Assembly (NCBI GenBank): GCA_009760855.2
Contig: WPIO01000043.1
Coordinates: forward strand, 3,088,501-3,152,500
Direction of reading: 5' to 3'
Origin: Cristatella mucedo
Taxonomy: Eukaryota; Bryozoa; Phylactolaemata; Cristatellidae
Length of the DNA: 64,000 nucleotides
In this document: in pieces, positions 1 to 29,726 of the stretch
How the letters are laid out: each line of letters opens with the position of its first letter
Position numbering within the stretch: position 1 is the first letter of the stretch
Translations under genes and position numbers: made by a program
The notes under the pieces: generated by a model
The model's database searches: none
What the model was told of the DNA's origin: nothing
What the model saw: only the letters and a program-made list of their open reading frames with translations

Positions 1-674
1 TCCAGCATCGACGCCTTTAGTCTGCTTATAGTATGTGTGTGGATGCATGTTAGTGGGCGTTGCCTTTGATAAATTTGGGCGATGGTTCATTTATGGTCAC
101 CGGATCAATTATGAATTCCATCAAAGCTTTTATATTGACATTATTTGTCAGCATGATGCCTATGTTACATTATTCGTCAGCATTAGGCCTGTATTAATTG
201 CAATATATTTTAGTGCCCGTGGCCGTGCAAATTCATTGTAAACTCCAATTTTGCTTTGGAAAGTGGGCGTTGGAGTTGGTATTAGAGTGTCCGATGACCT
301 GGCTATCGAACCTGTCCTACCCTTAAGTAATTTCGCAGTGCTTGCTGAACGTGACGAAATCTTAATAGCACAAAGCCCGTGTCACAGGCTTGCACGAATC
401 AGCTGCCAGTGCGCCCTGTCACGGTCGTTAGCCATCTTGCTTGCATGCCTATCGGGAGTCGTCGGCACCTGCCAGGGAGAAGGGAGCAGTGTGTTCTTTA
501 CTTTCGATTCACTTCGTTGCCATTTACTTTATTGCCACGTACTTCAGTTATTTCAATCGCCATACTTTTGCTATACCTTAGGCCGTGATAGCCGTTTACG
601 CTCTTTCGCCGAAATATAGAAGGAGGCTGTTAAATCGGCCAGCTCTAGCTCTTTATTTTTGCTTTCCTTTCTAG
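1..674. other. Intron or upstream flank of the kinase gene
   Basis: I looked for the missing glycine-loop exon (a GxGxxxxV-type frame followed by a phase-0 donor) and found none. No recognisable repeat either. Confidence 0.4.
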
Positions 675-18580
<17,906 letters not shown>

Positions 18581-20640
18581 CCGGCCAGCCAGGGCCGCCA
18601 CTGCCGTGCTTCGGCGAGCGTGAGGTGAGAGGCGGCCCAGAGTGGGCTTCGGCCAAACCTTGCTCTCATCCGGGGCTGCAAGGTTCGCCAGAACTCTTCA
18701 GTCTGGAACTCCGTTCGCCGAGGCTGCTTCCTTCTAGAGCTACGCCTGCTCTTGGCGTCTAGCTTGTCCGCATGGCAAGCGTATCGTGCCAAGTTTCTTT
18801 TCTTCTGTTCCACGCACGAGCTGTCGTCTGCTGTCGCAAAGTCGTCTGCTGTTGCTCTCTCGTATGACGTAGCTGACGTCGGCTCCGGTTTCAGGCGCTC
18901 ACGGATTTCGTCGCCTCGACAGCTTCGAGCCTCGGCAGCTTCTCGTGCTCGGCTCGATCGGCTTATCGCACTACGCTTTGCTCGTGCCCTCGTTTGCTAC
19001 CGACGGCGGCAGCATATGACACAACAGAGGGCAGCGCTAGACATCGCTCGTAGCAGGCCTTGCGAATCTCAACGCTGGAGCCGCTGAAGTCATGCAGCAG
19101 GTCCACGATGTCACACAACGAACAGCTGGAGCTGGACCTGCAATCCTTTGCAGTCGCCTCCCCGAGGTCGCAGCTACCTCGGCATGAGGCCGAAGTCGTT
19201 CTTGCGTTTGTGGATGAAAAATATTGACCGAGAGAACAACGTCCTGGCGTGCGTTGTCCGATAGGCACGCATTGAACCGCAAAGAATGTGGATGTGAGAA
19301 GCGATGCAGTGTTCTACGCGATTGTGTGATCGATGCTCTCGCTGCTGGGCAGAGAGAGAGAGAGAGAGTAGTTCGACTCTTTGTCCGATTGTCGACCAAA
19401 GCTTGCTTGATTGGGCGATTTTCGTCAATCCAGAAAAGAAGCATGGCATCTTTCGACTGACGACTAAATGGGTAAACACATTCCAAGGATTTCTCAATGC
19501 TAGGCAGTGCCGTGCTGTAACGTCTGCCTCCCAAGAGGCTATCGGGGTATCGATGGTTTTTGAGGAAGGACCGGCCGTTCACCTGTGACCCCCTGTGGAT
19601 GGCCCCTGTGGATGGCTGCTGCCGGCCGATGGCATCTGGACTTTGCTGCCAATGGCAATGACAGCCGCTGCTTTCCCCCACTTTCGACCCCAGGCCGGAA
19701 AATGTCTCTCGTTATCTTTGTACATAAAAATGTTTTTTTTTTTTTATTGAAAACCATTGCACATTGGCTTGCACTACAACGAGCACAGCAGAGTAGAATC
19801 AATTCTGCCGGCTCCTTTAGCCCTTTGGTAATGATCTTGGGAGCTTTTTTAAGGCGCCTATCTATCAGTCCATCACCTGGTCAGTCCATCACCAGGTCAG
19901 TCCCTCAGCCTCATTGTGATTGCTAGCTAGCCTGAGTTGCCGTGGCTGTTCTGGGTGGTCATTGCATCTCCACTCCGATTTGCGAGTCGATCGATCGGCT
20001 GCCACTGCTTGTACATCAGGTACCTGCAAATCACGGGTTTCCGTTGCGACTGCTGTAAAGCAATTACTCAGGCACTTCTCCAGTGTTTCTCATTTGCACT
20101 GGCTGTTAATAGTAACCGTCGATCTGGTGAAGGGCCGTTACGTTTTTTCTTGTTATATAGAAGAAGCACCTGCCAAGGATGCTTTGCGGTCACCCCACGT
20201 ACTTCACCGACCTGGGAGTTCTGGGCAAGCATGCTTTTAGTTTTAATTTGTCAGCAGTGTGGTCGCATTTTGCACATATGTGCACTGGCCCTGCTTGGAA
20301 GCAGGGGCTGACCCGTCGGCTTGCTCCGTGTTTGCAAAATGGCGTTGCGAACACTCCCCATATGAACTCGCGGTGTATGGCCTCGTTGTTGGCACTCAAT
20401 ATAAAAGCCATATCAGTCTGGCTCCATAATAGTTTATTAGCTAAATGTGGTAAATTATGTAGCTATTTATGATGCGTCAACGCTTGTTAGACGCTAACTT
20501 TGTGGTAAACATTCTTTTGTAAATAAAAGTTGTTCCAGGAAATTGCTGAATTATTTGTGCAGTTTCTTCCTGAGCTATTTAGCATAGCTGCCTGATTGTC
20601 TTTATTCCGGCGGTCAGTCGTCGGCTGCGAGTAATAATAA
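18581..20640 (+). other. Probable 3' UTR and downstream flank of the TBK1-like gene
   Basis: No convincing coding frame follows the stop. AATAAA at 20522-20527, followed by a GT-rich stretch, is the first clear poly(A) signal, so a 3' UTR of about 2 kb is possible. The block also contains a T15-type run near 19,731-19,745. Its extent is inferred. Confidence 0.4.
20522..20527 (+). terminator. Candidate poly(A) signal AATAAA
   Basis: AATAAA lies downstream of the kinase stop and is followed within 30 bases by T- and GT-rich sequence. It could end the kinase transcript. Confidence 0.35.
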
Positions 20641-20644
20641 ATAA

Positions 20645-20820
20645 ATAAATCCTAGCTGATTAAACAGCCTCTTTGTATAGCGACAGAAGAGCCTTTACGG
20701 CTATCACCACCGTTTGCAGTGGCGATAAAGGATCGCCCACCGCAGGAATCGAACCCAAGACCTCGGGACCGAGGTCGTGAAAGCAACCGCCTTACCTATG
20801 CCATCACTGCTCACCATACG
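20645..20820 (-). mobile_element. SINE family A copy
   Basis: The minus strand reads A-box region, the hairpin ACGACCTCGG..CCGAGGTC, B box GGTTCGATTCC, GCGGTGGGCGATC, and the end AGAGGCTGTTTAATCAGCT with (TTTA)n. Nearly full length. Confidence 0.88.
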
Positions 20821-20839
20821 TTGCTGCCACATGACACAG

Positions 20840-21375
<536 letters not shown>

Positions 21376-21739
21376 TGTTTTTATAAAGACGCATGTGTTT
21401 CACCCAGTTTTCCCTACCCCCTAGGTAAACTTGTCATATTTTGTTGCCTGTTTGCTGTGCGGGCTTACTTGTGCAGGACTCAGCCGGAAGGACTAATCAG
21501 GACGAACGGAATGAGCTTCTTCTAACCGGTGCGTGCCCCAAGTGGGTTTCTGTGTGCTTTTGCACGCATGCCCATATGAACACAGTGCCATGCATGCCAC
21601 TAACGCTTGGTAATTCCCACACCCTCTCCTGGGTCTTAGCCCCCATGGGAGATATGCTCTCGCCGACTATTATTTTGCTTCACTTGCAGCGAGCTACTAA
21701 GTGCCTGGGTAGGGATTTAGTTCTCCGAAGGAGGGCACT

Positions 21740-21975
21740 TTGACTCATCCTTGTCAGCTGTCCTGGGCTGCTACGTCCATGCTATTCACTACCTCAACTG
21801 CTTTTCTGACTCGGATATGCTTCCCACTTTCTCCCTGTTGCGTGAGATGAAGTTTGTTGGTTACCGAATGCCTACCGAAATCCGCTTAGGCTGTAAGTGC
21901 GCTATACAAAACTCTCCAGCATAATACCCGCAAAGACTGTGTGGGGTAACAGACGGAGATACATTACTTTAAATT
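21740..21975 (+). mobile_element. LINE family 2 3' tail
   Basis: GTCCTGGGCTGCTACGTCCA, TTGGTTACCGAATGCCTACC, GTGCGCTATACAAAACTCTC, CGCAAAGACTGTGTGG and ACGGAGATACATTAC match the family-2 3' end elsewhere in the window. Confidence 0.75.
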
Positions 21976-21984
21976 ATAAATATA

Positions 21985-21985
<1 letters not shown>

Positions 21986-22071
<86 letters not shown>
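21986..22071. repeat. (GT)n microsatellite
   Basis: About 42 TG units directly after the ATATATGTATG end of the family-2 LINE tail. Confidence 0.95.
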
Positions 22072-22076
<5 letters not shown>

Positions 22077-22639
22077 CTTATATGTATGTATGTCTATACG
22101 TATGACCGACGGTAATGGAACATGGTGGTGACGAAGAGCGCCTGTCCTTTAATTTAAGAAGTTCATAGCCGTAGCACGGAGCAGTCCCTTTCACAGCCGG
22201 TTTTCACAGAGGGTGTACAGCATCAGCCGTAGCGTACAACGACGCCCCGCAACCGCCGACGCCCCGCAAGCGCCGCACAACTGCCCGGCAAGAAGCCTGG
22301 CGCGACACTAGCCAATTTATATCCTAGCACCCGTACGGTTCCCACGGATTGGAACTCTTTAGCCAGCGATAACCTCTAGGGCTTGCATATCTGGCCGACG
22401 CGGCATTCCAGCGTTTCGGGCTATTGGCAGGGCTTAACCATTTCCGGCAGCGGCTGCGGCCGCTCTGAGACTTACTTAGCGGCTCGCAAGAATTTTTGTT
22501 TAGGGGGAAGACCGGCAAGATTTTTTTGTGTGGCAAAAATGTGAAAAGCTATAGCACCACATTGCTACGTGCGTTCGAGGCGAACTCGGCGGTTGCTCAG
22601 TGAGTGGACGCAGGACATAATTTCTTCTTTATTGACTGA

Positions 22640-23370
22640 GGGGACGTAGGAATGTAACCGAGTTCCTGGGGTCAAAGGCTAATTCCCGCCAAACCCCGCC
22701 ATACTCCGGTCACGCTGCCGCTCGCCATGCCGCCGAGCTAGGGTAAGACGAGCGGCCGTCAGGTTAAACATCTTTATAACGCATGCGCCAACAACAACAG
22801 GTGAACTAAACAAGTCTACAGGGATGGTCCTATACACAGTACACTACGGGGGCGCAAGATGACGCAGCAAGCGCGAACAAGCGTGTTAGTTGGGGTCAGT
22901 CGGCTTCTGCAGTCCTGTCGTTGTACCGACTCCAACACTACGAGCGTACGCCGTCCAAAACCCAGCTGGCTGAGTAACTGCTGGCTAGTCTGAGTCGACA
23001 ACTACCACAGTCGTAAGCTTCCACCGAAAGACGCCAACACACGGGGTGGGGGGTAACGAACACGCTACACGGGAATGCGGAATAAAAACAAGTCAACAAC
23101 GAGCGAGCTATCCAGCTCCGCTCGGGCCTTGGGTACTCGTTCCCTTGCGTGCGTGGCAGCATCCCCGGAGCACGCCTGCACGAATCCAGGTGCATAACTC
23201 GGCGAGACCGGGAGCCTCCAACACCACGACTTACTTGGCCAACTTTCCGTACCCAAGAGCCCCGGTGACCTCACGTCACCGCATACATCCGGCCATGCCG
23301 TAGGGTCCGACCCCGGCCTAGCCGGTGACCCTAACCCTCTCTTTAGCCGTCCGGTCCCAGCCAACCGAAC
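22640..23370. repeat. Dispersed repeat R, copy 1
   Basis: Shares long stretches with 28,205-29,260: CCCGCCAAACCCCGCCATAC, GGGTAAGACGAGCGGCCGTC, CAACACACGGGG and CATCCGGCCATGCCGTAGG. No protein recognised. It could be a non-autonomous element or the untranslated part of a larger retroelement. The 22,140-22,640 flank is unassigned. Confidence 0.75.
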
Positions 23371-23899
23371 CCAGCCTGGGTACAGGAATACATGGCGGCC
23401 CAGGTCGCTGCTGCTGCTATAAGGGAGGGGAGCAAATGCCTCTTCTGCCCCCTCCCCTCTCCCGATGAGTGGCCGATGTTCGGAGAAATGTCTCGACCGC
23501 ATGGCGCCTAGCGATGACGTAATGCCTTCTCTTCGCAGTCTAGCCGAAAAAGTTTCCTGTTATAGCACAACTCTGGCCTGGCTCAATTTTACGGCACTCA
23601 AGAACTGCTCAGCAGGAAAGACCTCTGCGCTAGAGCGTTGAGCAAGAGGATGCAGCCATTGTAGTAGGATCTGTACGTATGTATGTATGTATTGCATGCC
23701 GGCTCCTGACTTGTGACCTTAAGGTCAAGGGGACGTGTAGTTCGTATGTACGTGTGTTGTATTTGTATGTATTGTATGCCGGTCCTCTGTTGTGCCTGTG
23801 ATGTGGCGTGGACACAGGCCAGTAACCCGCTGGTGGCCAGATGGTTGATTCACCATCTGGGTCGGCCGGTGCACAGCTGCGGTCCGCCTGTGAAATCAA

Positions 23900-24425
23900 A
23901 GGAGGAGGGCGGGCGATGGGCGGGACTGAGCGAGCCAGCGAAAGGAGAATTCGGTGGATGCCGAATATGGTTGTATAACGCCGGCGGCTCTCATTTTATG
24001 TTTGCATTTTGTGTGTGTGTGTGTGTGCGTGCATGCGTGCGGCAATGGTCGCGGCACAGGGATTTGCCGATACGATTTGGAAGTAGTTTGGTTTAGTATG
24101 TGAGGTATTCGTGCCTTCACGGTGGAAGCGGAGCCCTTGGTCTCCAGTCGGGGTCTAGGTTCCGGTTCGGGATCCTCCGACCTATTTGGGTCGTTTCCCA
24201 CAATAGGGGTAGGTAGCCTAAGTGCGGGGACGTATTTCCCCGCACTTAGAGTGCTCGTGCTGTATTGAGCCTGCGAGGAGTGTGGAGATAGAACTGAGAG
24301 CTAGACGCGCACCGAATTTGTGCGCTTGCGAATAAAGCTTTGTAAAATCCTCTATTCGTGTGTCTCGCTTTTCCATTTTCCATTTCCAATTCACGCCGCG
24401 AATTCACGACCCCCTCCCAGTAACG
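23900..24425 (+). mobile_element. LTR-like remnant, copy 1
   Basis: Similar to 25,850-26,347: GAGAATTCGGTGGATGCCGA, GGTGGAAGCGGAGCCC, GGTCTAGGTTCCGG, CTAAGTGCGGGGACG and TGCGCTTGCGAATAAAGC with AATAAA at 24331. Ends near AGTAACGGTAAGT. The primer-site-like sequence after it is degraded. Confidence 0.65.
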
Positions 24426-24574
24426 GTAAGTAGGTTGATCTTAGAAACGCTCCTTCGCGCAGCGCAGCCTACTCCACCGAGCCTTCGGCGTGGCACTATC
24501 CCTTCAGAAAGCGACATGACAAATAAGACCGGACCGGAAGACCGGCTCACTAGTCTATACACAAATGTATATGC

Positions 24575-24583
24575 ATATATATA

Positions 24584-24615
<32 letters not shown>

Positions 24616-24670
24616 GTCGGTATATATATGTCATATATATATGTCATATATATATATATATATATATATC
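24575..24670. repeat. AT-rich (TA)n with ATGTC units
   Basis: TA dinucleotides broken by two ATATATGTC-type units. It can form hairpins on either strand. Confidence 0.85.
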
Positions 24671-24880
24671 ACTCATATTACACCGTAAGAAAACTGTACC
24701 GCTATCCAGGCGATTCACATGCACCGCAGGGGTCAAGCCCGTGACCTCGGTCGTCAAAGGTGAGTATCTAGTGGGGGGTCCAGTCGGCTCAGCGCTCGGA
24801 GGGTCTAGTAAACGAGGCGTGCACGTCGAACACGGGCCGGAAGCAAACGGCGCGACGACGAACCTGTCCAAAAGGTACGT

Positions 24881-25290
24881 TGTAATGCCCCGCGATTATG
24901 AACTACGAGCTTAACAGCTGAACCTAGATTAAGAACTACGAGCTTTGCCTCTGAATTAGCACGCTTGCGAAATAGCTACGGTAAGCCGAGGCTTATGAAC
25001 AGCGCTGTGTATAACTATGTACGATAGTGATTCTTGTCTGACATGACCTGGCTACTTTATAAGGCGCATGCGACTGACCGCAGTCGCTCTCTTGGAGCCA
25101 CGGTCTGCCGGTCGGTGAGTCTAGCGCTGAGCGATAGCTGCTGTAAGCCAGCTATCGAGTCGGCTGGAAATCACCTATACGCGTCAGCCAGAATCTACAG
25201 GCTATCGTCGTGCTTTTACTTGTGCGGTGTTGCTGCTAGCGCTGCGTGCAGAATATCGCGCCGCTAATGGAACTGACGAGGGGTGCTCTG
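24881..25290 (+). mobile_element. TATA-bearing LTR-like repeat, copy 1
   Basis: Begins TGTAATGCCCCGCGATT and carries CTGGCTACTTTATAAGGC (TATA-like), GTCGCTCTCTTGGAGCCACG and GTCTGCCGGTCGGTGA. A second copy begins at 61,978 with the same order. The right end is uncertain. Confidence 0.6.
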
Positions 25291-25715
25291 TCATAAGGCG
25301 TATACAAATCCGCGACGCAGCGGACGTCGCCGCGAACAGCGTTCGCGGGCTCTTCTCTTTCCGTGCGCGCGAGTGGATGTAACCGTACGCGAGGAGCGGA
25401 CGGATGTCTGTCCTCACGAGGCGCGCTCAATTTTCCATATCATCATCATCAGACGTGTAGCGCAGCACCGGCCTGACTCAGTTTTACTCAGTGATTGATA
25501 TTGACTGACTCAGTGATTGACATTGGCTGGTCTGTCGACCCTTTAGTCCCGGCTAGCAATTTAAGAATAGGGCAGCGCTTGCCCTGTAGGTCGCTGTCGC
25601 CGCCAGCCGTCCTAGAGTTGCTGGACGGTTTCCGTGAGAAAAAAAGAAGTGGGTGAAGAGCACCTGCGTTCTTGAGCTGCGAGCGAGCAGGGGACTCGGA
25701 GGTCATTGAGAAGAT

Positions 25716-26357
25716 TGATATTGGCTGGGTTGTCAACCCCATTGTCCCGGCTAGTTATGTATATATAGGGCGACGCTCGCTCGCGGGTCCTTCTTCGTCT
25801 TCGGCTCCGACTCGACGCCGTTGCCGGTAGTTGCCGGACTCGTGTCTCTAAAAGCGAGGGAGGAGGGCGGGATGTTCATCGGCGATTGAGGGACAGGACG
25901 AGAGAGCACCAGGAGGATTCGGTGAACTCCACCGAATACGGTCGTATCACGTTCGAGCTCGCATTTTTTGGTTTCTTCTGTGTTTTGTGTGTGTGCGCGT
26001 GCACGTGGTCTCGCCAAGAGTGCTTAGTGTAGTGTGCGAGGTGTTCCTGCCGTAAGGTGGAAGCGGAGCCCTAGTTCTCCAGTCAGGGTCTAGGCTCCGG
26101 TTCGGGCTCCTCATCTCGTTTGGGTCGTTCCCCACAATAGACCTAGGTAGCCTAAGTGCGGGGACGCATTCCCTCCACAAGAGTGTTTGTGCTGATGAGA
26201 GTGTGTGAGGAGTGTGGAGATAAAACTGATCTAGACGCGCAGCGACTTTGTGCGCTTGCGAATAAAGCTCAGTAAAATCCCGAATTTGTGTGTCTCGCTT
26301 TCCAATTCACGGCGCGGACTCAAGACCCCCTTTAGTAACGGTAAGCAAGTTGGCGCC
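25716..26357 (+). mobile_element. LTR with adjacent primer-binding-like site
   Basis: A TG start near 25,716, TATA-like TATGTATATATAGG near 25,755, poly(A) signal AATAAA at 26261-26266, a CA end at 26,347, then AGT and TGGCGCC at 26351-26357. TGGCGCC is the usual opening of primer-binding sites that pair with tRNAs ending GGCGCCA. No gag or pol follows, so this is a remnant. A related TTGGCTGG..GTCCCGGCTAG block lies upstream at 25,520-25,560. Confidence 0.6.
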
Positions 26358-26399
26358 AGAAACGCTCGTTTCGTGGCGGCCTGCTTATTGCGCGTAGGC

Positions 26400-28200
26400 G
26401 CGCACCGACCGGCATTAGGCGGTAGGTCACGCCGCTAGGTAATCGGCAGGTTACGCCTACTCCGCCGAGCCTTCGGCGTTACACATAGAGCGCTCTAACG
26501 TGCGTTCGCGTTCGTTGCAGAATTCTTCCGAAAACCGAATTTCTTGCGAACATCGTATACGGAAAGGATACAGCTAAGACCTGTTAACAGTTGCGCGTAG
26601 TGTTCCCATGCTGCTAGGGGTATGAAAAACAACATGGCGGCGATACCTCGGCTGCACTTTAACGTCTCGGCCAAACCAGGGTTCAATACTTCCTTATTAA
26701 GTCTGGTTTAGACGGCGAGTCTTACTTCGTAACTGCTTTCTGCCCGCCCGAGTCTTCGGTGTATATGTCACCAATACCGTGCTGGTTATTATTACTTTAT
26801 TCATTAGTTTTTATTATCTTGCTAGTTTTTATTGCTCACTTCAAAAGGAAGTTAGAGCTGCCTAGGGTCTTCTGCAGCCGTGCTTATGAGGCTGCTAAAT
26901 CAACTGACCTTTACTTGTACAACTAACTGCCTTACAAATCGAAGCCCAAAGTATAACTGGCTGGCTTAACTACTCGAAGTGAACATTAAACAGGGCGCTA
27001 CATTCGGTTTCTGTATTCATAATAATTCACGAATCACTAATAACCTCCAATGGTATCATAATATTACCCACGTAGCATTCGTACGTTTAACTTTGTCAGC
27101 AAGTTATCAAATCAAGCGTATTCTTTAGTGTGAACACGGCAGAAACCGAATAGAAAGCCGGACGCCAGCACGAACAGAGGAAGTCGTGAACTTTATAAAA
27201 ATTCTGTGTATGAGACCAATCCGTCATTGGTAGCAAGTTTGAGGCTTTGGGACCGTTGGAGCTGAAGTTAGGACCTCTAAAAAAGCAGTACGTTTAGTAC
27301 GTTCCCATCTATTGCATTCAGGTAGCTCTGCCTAGGTCCTGACTAAGCGTGAATGTGTCAAGGGAGCTCGATAACAGCTGCGAATGAGTCACGGCAGTAA
27401 GCTAAAGCCAGTGTGCTCTAGCTTGGACAGCTGTTCGATAAATGATATCTGACATAGGTAAGAAATTAATGATGGAGCAATACCTACTTGAATGACTGAC
27501 CACACATTCAGTTTTAATCCACTTCTTTTTTCCTATGTTACATATTTTAAATGAGCAGCTCACTGCCTCGGGACTCGCTGAGGCATAGTATTTCCGTCAC
27601 GGAAAGCAATGCTGCGCCATCTTGTCACTGGACAAAGTGCACCATCTTGCCACGCGAAGCAAGTGAGAAATCTTTCGGCGTGACGGACTTTCTCACTTTA
27701 ATTATCTTTTTAATTATGGAAAAGTCACTTTAGCCATTGTTAAAATTGGCGATTTTATTGACCCACACTCATAGGCAATGCATCGGACGGTATCTATTGC
27801 ATGTCAGCACCAGTCCACTACCAGACCGAGCCTACTTCGCACACACCGCGATGCCTCTCCCTCCAACTCCCTCAGCTGATTTCAAAGAGAACTCTACCTC
27901 CAGCAGTGTGCTTATTGGAGAAGGGTTCATGTTCCTAATTCAACAGGTGACATAGCTTTTGGTCTCTGTCCTGAACCCAATCGAAGAAAAAGAGGCCAGA
28001 CTGAATGCGAAATTCAAAACTAGTCCGGAGGACTCGCGTCATTGTAGACCATGGTAAACGAAAAACCGTAGAAGATCACGGTAAATGACTCCGAACCAAC
28101 ACCCACTCAAGGAACCCACATCATTTACCTACTGGGCACCCATAAACTCCGCTAGTGCTCTGACTGCCGCCCCGGCTAAATGCCGCTTAGCATATAGGTC
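26400..28200. other. No recognised gene or element
   Basis: AT-rich intergenic sequence with short frames only. A degraded SINE family-A end (CTGCTAAATCAACTGACC) is visible near 26,890. Confidence 0.45.
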
Positions 28201-28204
28201 ACTC

Positions 28205-29260
28205 TGTAGCCGAGTTGTAGGGGTCAGAGGCTATTTCCCGCCAAGCCCCGCCATACTCTGGCCACCCTGCCGCTCACCATGCTGCTGAGCTAGGGTAAGA
28301 CGAGCGGCCGTCAGGTTAAATATCTTTATAATAACGCATTCGCCAATAACAACAGGGGACAAAACAAGTCTACAAGGAGGGTCCTAAACAAAGTACACTA
28401 TAGCGGCGCAAGACGACGAAGCACGAGCGAACAAGCGTGTTGGTTGGTCAGTCGGCTTCCACAGTCCTGCCGTTGTACCGACTCCGAACATCCGAACTCC
28501 GAATCCAACAGTACGAACGTACACCTTAAAAGATCCGGCTAGCGGAGTAACTGCTTGGCTCGTCGGAGTCGACGTCCACCGCAGTCGAAAGCTTCCGCCG
28601 AAAGACGTCAACACACGGGGAGGGGTCACGAACACGCTACACGGGGAGCTCGGAATATACAAGTCTCAACAACGAGCGTGCTATCCAGCTCCGCTCGGGC
28701 GTAGCGTTGCGTGTTGCCTTTTCGTTGCCTTGCGTTCGTGGCCGCATCACCGGAGCACGCCTGCAACCATCCAGGTGCATAACTCGGCGAGATCGGGAGC
28801 CTCCAACACCACGACTTACTCGGCCAACTTCTGCCATCCAAGAGCCCGGTGACCTTGTTGTGTGCGCCTCTGGCTTCTCGGCCAGCCTTTGACATTCTAT
28901 GGGGGAAGGGATGTTCTGTGAGCCTGCTGCTTCCCGGCCGCTAGTATATGCCCCGCCTGCGGCGGGTGGTTGAACCAAGCAGCCTTTGACGTCAGCATAT
29001 GGCCCACCACAGATGCACTCACCCATCTGTGGTGAGTCAGCCCCAGCTCGTATATGTACCCCGCTGGGGAATGAAGAAGGAGAGTCTCGTTTACCAGTTA
29101 TGTTCGCCCGCTCGTGTCTTCGTGTCACCGCGAGACTCCACTAGCGCGGCTGTAACGTAACAACCTCTCGTCACCGCACATCCGGCCATGCCGTAGGTCC
29201 AACCCCAGCCTAGACGGTAACCCTTACCCTCATTACAGCCGTCCGGTCCCAACCAACCGA
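28205..29260. repeat. Dispersed repeat R, copy 2 (interrupted by a solo LTR)
   Basis: Parallel to copy 1 in order and orientation. The two diverge only where the 307-bp insert at 28856-29162 lies. A third, more distant relative is at 29,370-29,560 (CAACATCTTTATAATAAA, CATCAACAACAGGGG). Confidence 0.75.
28856..29162. mobile_element. 307-bp solo LTR
   Basis: Starts TGTTGTGTGCG and ends GTAACGTAACA, flanked on both sides by ACCT (28852-28855 and 29163-29166). Copy 1 of repeat R has a single ACCT-like site and no insert at this point. TG..CA ends, size and target duplication fit a recombined LTR retrotransposon. Confidence 0.82.
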
Positions 29261-29726
29261 ACCTAGCCTGGGTTCAACCCGATCGGTCTCTTTCAGACAA
29301 TGATCAGGCTCTTCTGCCGTTATATAAACGAGGCTACTGAATCAGCTAACCTCCTCTGACTTTAACTTGTAACCAGACCTAGGGGTAGGCTACTTCCTGT
29401 TAGGCCACTCCCTGCCCTAGCTCCCCAGCCTCCTGCCACGTCGCAGTCCCAGGGCTAGAGCAAGACCGAGGCAAGTTTTGATTCAACATCTTTATAATAA
29501 AACTACAAGCGCCATCAACAACAGGGGAAATACACGGTGCTATTGGGGAACCCGATATACACAAGGCTACCTTAGGTACACCCTAGGTACATCGGACTAC
29601 TGAGAGAGTGCCGTGGGAAACAACGTTAAAAACATTCTCAAAAGCCGGAGGGATCCGCTCGGACCAAAGCAATCCTGAAGGCGGTGGCTGTTATCACGGA
29701 ATACCATCCACTCGCCAGAGGTACGT

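Noticed and set aside
23320-23345. Telomere-like CCCTAACCCT
   Set aside because: A single copy inside dispersed repeat R, not an array.
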